Assembly (NCBI GenBank): GCA_033065855.1
Contig: JAVXUO010000139.1
Location: 1 to 64,000 of the forward strand
Direction: 5' to 3'
From: Escallonia rubra
Taxonomy: Eukaryota; Streptophyta; Magnoliopsida; Escalloniales; Escalloniaceae
Length of the DNA: 64,000 nucleotides
Positions 49,431-59,432 of this stretch are shown piece after piece. A program made the translations under genes and the position numbers. A model generated the notes under the pieces. It saw only the letters and a list, made by a program, of their open reading frames with translations, searched no databases and was not told where the DNA came from. Each line of letters opens with the position of its first letter. The first letter of the stretch is position 1.

Positions 49431-51618
49431 AGGGCTGCAAGCGAGGTGAGTACTCTGCTCATTATGAATTACTCGGCTCGTGTTCATCATGAACTTTGAA
49501 TTGATGTTCGAACTCGTACTCAAACTTTTTTTAGGGACACGAGCTAATCTCGGCTCGGATCGAGTAAATGACCTTAATTGAAAAAGAAAAGGAAACATTA
49601 GATATTGTAATATCATTCACACACAAGCTGAATCCCTAATATTTGCACATCAACAGTCACTAAACCAAAATCTAAAAGAACCCTTCCAATTACTCAAACC
49701 AGATCCCTAATATCATGTTGGGCTGATAGCTTGGCAAATCTGGATGGGCCCATGAATGCAACTCGGCATCTAAGGCAGACCTTTATTTCTTGAGATTAGT
49801 TTGGCCCGGAAGTGTAATCTGATAAGCTCCTTTTTTGGGCTATTAGCCCCTCTGTCTCTATGTATGTATCAAAAATAAGAAACCTTCTGTTCTCATCAAC
49901 CTCCCTCTTGTCGGCTCTGGGTCCCTGCTCTAAGGCTGTTGCCAGATTTCAGCCTTTGAATGAGCCGTCTTTGGCTTCTAAATGTACCGAATTAAATCTA
50001 TTTGTTCCTCAATTTTGTCCACTAAAGTTAAAAGTGAATCCATTCTGGTCCCTAGGTTCTCATCAAGACGAAGTGTTGCATCTCCCAACTGCAAGAACTC
50101 TTATGAAATGAGAGCCCCAAGAGAAGCTCCAACGTTGATTAATGTGGAAGAGACCAAAAGCCATGCGATTGCAGAGATCATAACCATTTTTATAGACAAT
50201 ATGTTGGTACTACGAACTTACATGGGTTAACAATAATTAATTCAACACTTAAAAAGTGGACATAGGCGCCGTTTTATCGTCTAGTGACAAGATAATTTTT
50301 TAGTTCGATAACCAAGGAAATTATTGAATAATACTTGCAAATCGATCGACAATGAGGTCGGGAAATTGTCATTTCAGCTTTACTAAGGCTTGCTGCGATG
50401 ACTGTCAATCTAAGAAAATGGCTCAAAAGTGCAGAGAAGATGTACAAAAACCTATTGCCCCAGCCTTCTCCAATTTTCTCAGCTTTTCGTCTCCGTGATA
50501 ACTGAATTGATAGCTTACAACAAAGTGCAATACAAAAGTATTGTATAGGTCAATTAGCGACAAATGCAAATGAATTAATCACATCCAACCCACAAAAAGG
50601 TCATACAGCAAGCTGAACGTCCCCAATGTCGGGCTGAGCGGCGATCTCTTCAAACTGCTTCTTCACGCTCATGTCAATCAACTTCAACCCCGATTTGCCG
50701 TACCTGATCGTGAAACCAGCGACCAACGAGAGGCCAATCACCGTCTTGATCCTCGCATTCTTCGACCCAGTAAGCCGCTGCACCCCCTTGGCGATCTGGG
50801 CCAGCTGTTGCGACTCCAGCTGCACCACCAAGGTGAGAACGGCCATCTCCGTGTCGGTCATGCTGTTGTACACCAGCTCGAACTCCTTGACTATGAACAC
50901 TGAACCGATCAAACTGAACTTATTAAAATATGTTAACTATTCGATTTTACATTTCTCAAATCAACATCATTACCGTTCGATTCATGAATCACAACTGATA
51001 ATAAACTGAATAAAATGACCTACGATGTACTCAATTATTTTTAGTAACATTCATTGATAATTTTCACATACTGCTAAGCAAAAGCCAAATAAACAAAATC
51101 TTGAAAGTTAAGATAAAAGAAAATAAGGAGAACGTTTATAACACGAAAGTTAGGGCTCCATATTTCTCCCGCTATCACAACAAGGCAAATAAGGCATCGC
51201 CTTTCTTAAGTCCAGGATACTTGGCTTGGTCCGGCGTTTTCTCGTTGACTGACCAATTAAGTTAAGACCATTCGTAATTACTCATTCTTTCTTATACATC
51301 AATGACAAAAACGTTGGGTTTTCATTTTAACATAATGCTTATATTTTATGTTAACACGAGCACTTGGATATTGAGTGTAACAAGATTATGTGCATTTTAG
51401 ATAAAATATAACTTTAGTTTTGAATAATATTTACATTGAATAATAGGTGTGCAAAGGGATAACTTTAATAAATAAGCACAAAAGGATAGGCAAGCAGCCG
51501 CGGTGGTGGCTTCTCCGGCGAGGTGATTGCGGGGTACTTGCCACAGAGGTGACGGCGAGTGGAGGTGGTTGTGTTGCACGGTGGGGGAGGGGAACTTGGA
51601 GGCGAGGAGGGATGACAG
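49431..51618. repeat. Module P, copy 3
   Basis: Near-identical to 32,941-35,076. Differences: a roughly 25-bp extra segment near 49,517, an extra 20 bp near 51,005 and scattered substitutions, but none seen across about 49,575-50,335. It includes the antisense atpD fragment and ends at the LTR insertion at 51,619. Confidence 0.85.
50601..50912 (-). pseudogene. atpD: Chloroplast ATP synthase delta subunit, C-terminal fragment, copy 3
   Basis: A 103-codon minus-strand frame collinear with copy 1. By eye there are 10 base differences in 312, nearly all changing the residue (for example TVIGLSLV versus TVIGPSLV). That pattern fits loss of constraint. It lacks the transit peptide and N-terminal half. 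Same antisense position relative to the DUF247-type flank as copies 1 and 2. Confidence 0.85.
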
Positions 51619-54600
51619 TGTAAGACCCCAAATAATATATAATTAATTATTTTAATTCTTGGGCTACTTTTAAAGTTTTAATAATATTTTGAAATTCTTT
51701 TTGAATAGGTAACATATCTTTAGGGGCCTTTGGAGTAATTTTCCAAATTTAGAGAAATAAAAAGACTGATTAATTTGTGTTTTATCGTTAAATTGAGTCT
51801 GATCTTTTAGAGAGAGGAAAAGAAAGAAAAAATTAGGGTTTGTGAATTTCAATATTCTACTCACAATTGGTAAGTGATCAATCCTAAACCTTAATCAAAA
51901 TATAATTGATTTGAAAATTTTAATTTTAGTGGTTGATCTTATTAACTATGTTTGATACTTTTAGAATGTTAAATAATTTTGCGAATTTTGTAGCATGAAT
52001 TGAAACGAGGGTTACATGTAATACATATGCGTCAATAAAATTGGTACCCTTCGTCGTTCTTGTACAATCGTGCTTATACATTGAATCTTGCGCTGACACC
52101 CATAATTTTCTTACGGTGACACTCATAATTGATTTCTGATACGTTGAATCGTGTAGCCCGTGTATCATTACCGCCACGTTGAATCGTGTGGCCCCTGTGT
52201 ATCATTACCACTCACGGTACTGGAACAATGAATTGATGTACCCGTTCTTGTAGAGGTGTCAAACGGGCCGGGCGGCCCGCGGCCCAGCCCGACCCGGCCC
52301 GAAAAAAGCCCGGCACGGCCCGGCCCGCAGGTGAACAGTGCAGGCCCGCAGGCATAGGGCCTTGGGCCTGGGCTTGGACCAGGCCTGGATTTCCAAAAAA
52401 ATGGCCCGGGCCAGGCCCGGCCCGATTTTGGCCCGAAACAGGCCCGGCCCGTTTTCGGCCCGGATGTGGCCCGTTTTCGGCCCGGATCTGGCCCGATTTT
52501 GGCCCAAAATCAGCCCTATTTCGGCCTGCCCCACCTTTTCCAAAAAAAAAAAAAACTTGCCCTCCCCTTTTCCCTCCCATTTCCACTCCCAATTGCGTGA
52601 CGCAATGATTTAAACCATGAACCAAGCATACCCGACATGACTTGACTTGATGGTCTAATTTGCCAATAAAAGCAGTTCAAAGATCCCAGCAAGTTTAGCC
52701 TTATATAGCGTGTATTCTCTATCAAACTTGGTTTCAATTGTTCCTATTTCCTGTTAACCCTGCCGACTGGAACAAATTTTCCCTTGGTTTAGGTACAAAT
52801 TAGTACTGAAAAAAAAAACTAATTAAAACTAGAAACCTGCCTTAGCCTCCGTTCACCATGCGCATCTTTATCCAGGTCTTCCAGTAAGCTGGTTGGAGGT
52901 TTGTCAAGCATCCAAAGATCGACAAGAATCAAAACACAAGCCTTCGCTAATTTGTTTGCATATTGGTCTCTCGCAAATAGAAAATAAATTTCCTTTGTTG
53001 AATGCAATTTGTATCCAACAAGGAAAGATTGGCTTCAACTGTATGATTATTGTTATATCCGTCTACACTTATGCCAATTAAGTAACAACAAATTATTTAT
53101 GGACCTACATGTCACTAACAATAAACAAAATTTTCTTCTACTGCCGTAATTGGAGCAAAATGTTTCTTCTAGGTGTAATTAACGAAATTAACGAAATGGT
53201 TTAAATTAGAATATTTGTTGTTACTTTACTTGCTTATACACATTATTAAATTAGAATTTGTGTACATAATAACAATAAAATATCGCAATTAAAGTTTTTA
53301 TTTTGAATAACCGGAGAATTTAAAAATAAAAAAAATTTTGGCCCGGGCCCGGCCCAAGCCCGGCCCTAAAAATTGGGCCTAGGGCCTGGGCCTGGACTGG
53401 GCCCAAATATCCCAGGCCACAGGCCCGGCCCGGCCCGGCCCGTTTTCTCTCTGTGTGGCCCGGGCTAGGCCCGGTTCTCCCCGAGGCCCGCTGGGCCCGG
53501 GCTGGGCCGGCCCAAGCCCGGCCCATTGACATCTCTACGTTCTTGTCATTTTGCTGCTACATTCACAAGTCCTGAAGGCGTGGCTTGTTGCCGTCCACGT
53601 GCTACAAAATTGTCATTCAAAGCAACCATTATTGGTATTGAAGTGCCACATGGCACAACCCCCCAATGGTGGACATATCATTGTGAACCGTTTTGCCCAT
53701 ATTTCCTTATTTGAAATTTCTGGAACCGTACGAACTCAGATTCAAGCGATTCCACTTCCGTTAAACTCGTCTCTATGTCTTCTTCGAATTGAGTCTAATA
53801 CCGAGTAATTTCTTAAATCGTTAAGTCGTCCTTATTGAAATGCAAGTTTTGATACTTTTGCGACTAGTATATCCGTGAGATATTTTGATATCAGTTTGAC
53901 CTCTCTGAATTGAACTAATATTTTAGAACTTTCACGTACTTAGGTTAACGTGATACCATGACATGATATGACAAATGCTACCAGTATGCAAACTTTGAAC
54001 TTAAAACCTCTGCGTGCTTAGGATAACTTGCGTTACCGTCACGTGTTACGTGATTGTATTGTTTTGATTATTAGTTCAATTATTTAATTATGACCTTTTG
54101 ATTTTGATTTTGATTCGACCTTTGATGGGTTAATATCCCGTAATGAGATTTGTCGTGCCAAGATTAACTATCGTCTTTGCACCTTATTTTCATATGTTTC
54201 GTTTTGACTCGGCTACATATTATTAGATACATGCGTTGTTCTCTGTGGGTGTGTGCGTGTGATTTTTACTGGGCTTTGTGCTCACCCCCCCTTTCTCCTC
54301 CCATTTCAGGTAATTAAGCTGAGACATCAGTAGATGAGTTATCTATAAGCATGAGTCAGAGTTGTTCTTTAATTGTAAACTCTTTTTAGTTACATGAAAA
54401 TGAGAACTTGTAATAGTTTGATTAAGTAGCTTTTGGTAACCCCAATGTTTGGGAAATGACTATTGTTATTAGATTTTCGCTGCATTTATTAGACTTTGAG
54501 GATAAATACAAATGCTTTTGATTTGGGATACATTTAGAGCTCTGATTATCATTTTGAGGTTATGTTCTTGGTAAAATTCTTTGGGTATTATATTTCTGGT

Positions 54601-54657
54601 AAGTAGGAATATTTTGAAATAGTATGTGTAGGTCCGCCTCCGGGTCGGGGCGTGACA
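51619..54657. mobile_element. Solo LTR (Ty3/gypsy-like) split by a hAT element
   Basis: It starts TGTAAGACCCC and ends GGGTCGGGGCGTGACA. ATGACAG flanks both sides (51,612-51,618 and 54,659-54,665), and the unoccupied form with one ATGACAG is at 56,832-56,838. About 1.75 kb once the hAT is subtracted. No internal coding region is present, so it is a fossil left by recombination between LTRs. Subfamily was not determined. Confidence 0.75.
52251..53537. mobile_element. Non-autonomous hAT element, copy 2
   Basis: Same family and same terminal sequences as 36,063-37,331. Perfect 8-bp target duplication CGTTCTTG (52,243-52,250 and 53,538-53,545), with the empty site at 35,665-35,672 in the sister LTR. 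Length 1,287 bp. The core (about 52,560-53,330) is nearly identical to copy 1, but the GCCCGG-rich right end is clearly rearranged between the two. No transposase. Confidence 0.92.
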
Positions 54658-54658
54658 A

Positions 54659-55174
54659 ATGACAGCTGGATGGAGGACATGGGAGGGAGTTAGGCTATCG
54701 GCGCCGGCCGCAATAGAGAGAGAATAAATAAAGTGGTGGGGAGAGAAATTAATTAGGGTTTTCATCTTAGGACTTTTAGGGAAGGACGACGTCAATCGCT
54801 AAAAGTTCCGTTTTCAATTTTTTTTGATTTTTAGCGACGGTACTTTAACGACAGACACAAATCCGTGGCCAAAAGTTAAAAATTAAAATATTTCTTTTTG
54901 CAACAGATTTAAATCCGATATGTAGGTAATACTTCGTCGCTAATTTATTTACAAAAATATCTTCAAAATTCAACTGAAAATAGAAATTTCGAAAAAATTT
55001 CTAGCGATGGAATTTTTGTCGGTATAGTCCGTCGCTAAAGGTTATTACCGATCGACATTTATGTCGGAATAATCTTAAGCGACGGACCTTTAACGACGGC
55101 ATTTACCGTAGCTAAGGGTGACTTTTAGTGACGGAATGACGTCCATATGGCTAAATGAGATTTTTCTTGTAGTG
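54659..55174. mobile_element. CACTA-type transposon right end, copy 1
   Basis: It ends TTTTTCTTGTAGTG, the inverted form of the plant CACTA terminus CACTACAAGAAAAA. Subterminal AGCGACGG, TTTAACGAC and CGTCGCTAA motifs repeat in both orientations from about 54,830. The matching left end was not found; the element may include the neighbouring module P sequence into which the LTR inserted. Confidence 0.75.
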
Positions 55175-55420
55175 TATATACACCTTATGCAACAAATGAA
55201 AGGCTACACGTATATCCTAACTAGTAGCGGAGCCAGAGGAATTCTTTGAGGTGGGCACCGAGAAACTAAATATTATTCAACAATCAATTGAATGCAAGAG
55301 CAGAATAGGGTTGTTTTACATATTTAGTAAAGGTTATGACTTTCTTCCTAGTAAAAAAACTCATATAACAATGAACTGAAAACTAAAATAGACAATTAAG
55401 TACAATTGGCAAAAATATAG
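55175..55420. other. Spacer shared with 57,347-57,590
   Basis: It begins TATATACACCTTATGCAAC, continues AGTAGCGGAGCCAGAGGAAT (a motif common at plant repeat ends) and runs into module Q. It was lost from copy 1, where the LTR joins Q directly at 37,700. Confidence 0.6.
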
Positions 55421-56130
55421 AAAGGGATCAATTGACAAAATAACACAATCGCTCCCTTCGAGAAAAAGTCACTAGTTTATGCCACTAAAGTCACAAAAAT
55501 ATTGCAGAAAACAAAATGCCTTAGCGTAAAGAAAATAATTTGGTGAATCAAAAAAGAGTTTTTACATATTAAACTTTGTTTTTAACACTTGATGCCTCCG
55601 TGCGAGGCGGCCAATAGGAAAGATATAATTGGTAATGAAGAAGTGAGGAGATGGGTTAACAAGAGTAAGGCCTTTTTCTTGTTATTATTAAGGAGATGCT
55701 TTATGAGGTCTGACATGGAGAAACTAAGAAGAAGGACTTGAGAGACTTAAGGACGAACGACCAAGGGTCAAGGGAGAGTGAAGTGGAAGCCATAGATCTG
55801 CAGAAGAGGCAAGAAAAAAGGACAGCGGCAGAACCATCATGCTTTTCCAGTTTCCTCTTTTGTTGTGCCTTACGGTGAATGTAAAAGTCATATCTTCAGA
55901 AGGGCACATTCGTCCCTAAGTGCTACGTACATACATGTGAGGCTCTGCTTTTTGGCTAATCAAGTCAAAAAAATGCCAGAACTTTGCAAAAGCTGGTCGC
56001 TGTAAAACTGAGCAAAGAGATGAGAGATCGATGTGAGCGTCTGGCCCAAAGTCATTCAACATTAGGAGTCTTTCTTTAAAACTAGCGTACTGTAAGATGC
56101 CTTCACAGAACTTCCTGTTCAGGCTTCCTA
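55421..56130. repeat. Module Q, copy 3, truncated
   Basis: It matches 37,701-38,340 closely, with an extra segment around 55,845-55,910. It stops abruptly at about 56,135, inside the conserved minus-strand frame (55,916-56,137), where it joins module P sequence. Confidence 0.85.
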
Positions 56131-56835
56131 CCATCAAACTGAACTTATTAAAATATGTTAACTATTCGATTTTACATTTCTCAAATCAACATCGTTACCG
56201 TTCGATTCATGAATCACAACTGATAATAAACCGAACAAAATGACTTACGATGTACTCAATTATTTTTAATAACTTTCATTGATAATTTTCACATACTGCT
56301 AAGCAAAAGCCAAATAAACAAAACATTGAAAGTTAAGAGAAAAGAAAATAAGGAGAACGCTTATAACACGAAAGTTAGGGCTCCATATTTCTCCCGCTAT
56401 CTCAACAAGGCAGATAGGGCATCGCCTTTCTTAAGTCCAGGATTCTTGGTCCGGCGTTTTCTCGTTGACTGACCAATTAAGTTAAGACCATTCGTAATTA
56501 CTCATTCTTTCTTATACATCGATGACAAAAAAGTTGGGTTTTCATTTTAACATAATGCTTATATTTTATGTTAACACGAGCACTTGGATATTGAGTGTAA
56601 CAAGATTATGTGCATTTTAGATATAATATAACTTTAGTTTTGAATAATATTTACATTGAATAATAGGTGTGCAAAGGGATAACTTTAATAAATAAGCACA
56701 AAAGGATAGGCAAGCAGCCGCGGTGGTGGCTTATCCGGCGAGGTGATTGCGGGGTACTTGCCACAGAGGTGACGGCTAGTGGAGGTGGTTGTGTTGCACG
56801 GTGGGGGAGGGGAACTTGGAGGCGAGGAGGGATGA
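56131..56835. repeat. Module P, copy 4, distal part only
   Basis: Starting at ATCAAACTGAACTTATTAAA it matches 50,900-51,612 and 34,390-35,070, i.e. the part beyond the atpD fragment. It shows the LTR-free form of the site at 56,832. Confidence 0.85.
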
Positions 56836-57346
56836 CAGCTGGATGGAGGACAGAGGAGGGAGTTAGGCTATCGCCGGCGGCAATAGAGAGAGAATAAATA
56901 AAGTGGTGGGGAGAAAAATTAATTAGGGTTTTCATCTTAGGACTTTTAGCGAAGGACGATGTCCATCGCTAAAAGTTCCGTTTTCAATTTTTTTTGATTT
57001 TTAGCGACGGTACTTTAACGACAGACACAAATCCGTGGCCAAAAGTTAAAAATTAAAATATTTCTTTTTTGCAGCAGATTTAAATCCGATCTGTAGGTAA
57101 TACTTCGTCGCTAATTTATTTACAAAAATATCTTCAAAATTCAACTGAAAATAGAAATTTCGAAAAACTTTCTAGCGATGGAATTTTTGTCGGTATAAGT
57201 CCGTTGCTAAAGGTTATTACCGATGGACATTTATGTCGGAATAATCTTTAGCGACGGACCTTTAACGACGGCATTTACCGTCGCTAAGGGTGACTTTTAG
57301 TGACAGAATGACGTCCATATGGCTAAATGAGATTTTTCTTGTAGTG
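56836..57346. mobile_element. CACTA-type transposon right end, copy 2
   Basis: Near-identical to 54,659-55,174, ending CTTGTAGTG at 57,346. Here it is continuous with module P, showing that P's distal part and this end were adjacent before the LTR inserted. AGCGACGG and GTCGCTAA subterminal motifs are present. Confidence 0.75.
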
Positions 57347-59432
57347 TATATACACCTTATGCAACAAATGAAAGGCTACACGTATATCCTAACCAGTAGC
57401 GGAGCCAGAGAAATTCTTTGAGGTGGGCACCGAGAAACTAAATATTATTCAACAATCAATTAAATGCAAGAGCAAAATAGGGTTGTTTTACATAATTAAT
57501 AAAAGTTATGAGTTTCTTCCTAGTAAAAAAAACTCATATAACAATGAACTGAAAACTAAAATAGACAATTAAGTACAGTTGGTAAAAATATAAAAAGGGA
57601 TCAATTGACAAAATAACACAATCGCTCCCTTCGAGAAAAAGTCACTAGTTTATGCCACTAAAGTCACAAAAATATTACAGAAAACAGAATGCCTTAGCGT
57701 AAAGAAAATAATTTGGTGAATCAAAAAAGAATTTTTACATATTAAACTTTGCTTTTAACACTTGATGCCTTGGTGCGAGGTGGGAGGTAGCCAATAGCCA
57801 AGATATAATTGGTAATGAAGAAATGAGGAGATGGGTTAACAAGAGTAAGGCCTTTTTCTTGTTATTATTAAGGAGATGCTTTATGAGGTCTGACATGAAG
57901 AAACTAACAAGAAGGATTTGGGAGACTTAATTACAGCGGCAGAACCTTCGAGAAAAAAGCAGAACCTTCGAGAAAAAGGCACATTCGCTATAAAACTGAG
58001 CAAAGAGATGAAAGATCCATGTGAGCGTCTGGCCCCAAAGTCATTCAACATTAGGAGTCTTTCTTTAAAACTAGCGTACTGTAAGACGCCTTCACAGAAC
58101 TTCCTGTTCAGGCTTCTCACCATCAACAGGTTCTCCATCTCCCCGGCCGGTTGCAGCTCCTTTACATTTCTCGAAACGCAGCAATAAAGGTATCTCTTTC
58201 CCCCTCTCTCCCTACAATCAGTTGTCTTCGCACTTGTTTCTTTCATATTGATACGGAGTATATTTTAAGAGTCCATATATCATACCGAGCAAAAGTAACT
58301 CAATCAGTAGAGTCCCGCTATTTTTTGTGTCGAGGTTCAATCATACTGACGACAATGCAAAAAGACACTACGAAACTCCATGCCATTGAGAAAATTGTGA
58401 AACCACGTAATAGGCACTAGAAAATATATTTGTCGATCAGATGCACCGGGTAACTCCGTCCTTAGATGAGAGTGCTCCGTATTACTAAACAACGTAATTA
58501 TTGTTTTAATTTTCTTTTGGTCACGTCATAAGTTATTGCAAGTAATATTTTGATGAATCAAGATGTGCTACAAGCTGTGGTTGTCCCAAACTAGTGAGGG
58601 TGACCTGTGCATTGGGCTAAGCAGGTTTTAACCAACCCAACCACGGACTTGGCGGCTCTAAAATAACCAACCCGAAAATAATAAGGTTAGGCCGAGGAAA
58701 AGTGGTGGTTGTAGCTAAAAAGTGGTAATTTTTGAATTTTAGCTAACCAAAAAATTGAATTGGAAAATTATTAGTTGTAAGATTCTGGAATTGTACACTC
58801 GCTTTGAAATTTCAATTCACATCTGCTCTCTCTATTACCTTAAAACCTACTATATGAGTAGTCGTTGTTGCTCATGAACCTCACAACCGCTCTTGCTCTC
58901 ACCCATGATTCGTGCAGTCAAGGGATTGGGTTAAGTCGTCTTTCGCTTTTTCCGGTACACAATTGGGGCTTCTTTTAACACCAAGGTAACGTCTTTCATT
59001 TATGCAGCCATAACCCCATTTAAGCGATTATTGGATTTTTGGCTAGGCTTCGTGTTGTGATTAGTTTGTAGACACCAATATGTGGGTCTAGCCAACTTTA
59101 CAATATTTTTTTTATTTATACATAATTTCACACTTTTTAATTCGCTACAAGTTACCTTACCGCCATAAGTGGTAAGCAAATTGAGTCCATTGTATGCACC
59201 AAAACGATTTTACGCAAGATCTTAAAGTAAGTAGGAAAGAGAGAGAGCCCCTAAAGAATTAACCCAAAAGAAAACCCCTTGGATCATTAACGGCCACATG
59301 GAGTTCGGCAGATGTGCATGTCGGTTCTAAAGCCAAACGGTACTAACCGCTGCATTTCAACGGGTCCTCGGTTCTAAAGCAAATAAATTATTTCCCAGGA
59401 CTATACATCCAAGTTGAAAGGAATTTAAGGCA
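57347..59432. repeat. Module Q, copy 4 (upstream flank of DUF247 gene 2)
   Basis: This is the most complete Q copy and runs straight into the DUF247 gene 2 start. It contains the conserved minus-strand frame (57,881-58,246), the empty MULE site (58,624-58,632), and GGATCATTAACGGCCACATG (59,281) before the leader CAGGACTATACATCC. It shows what originally lay in front of a DUF247 gene. A local 20-bp duplication (AGAACCTTCGAGAAAAA) sits at 57,950-57,980. Confidence 0.8.
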
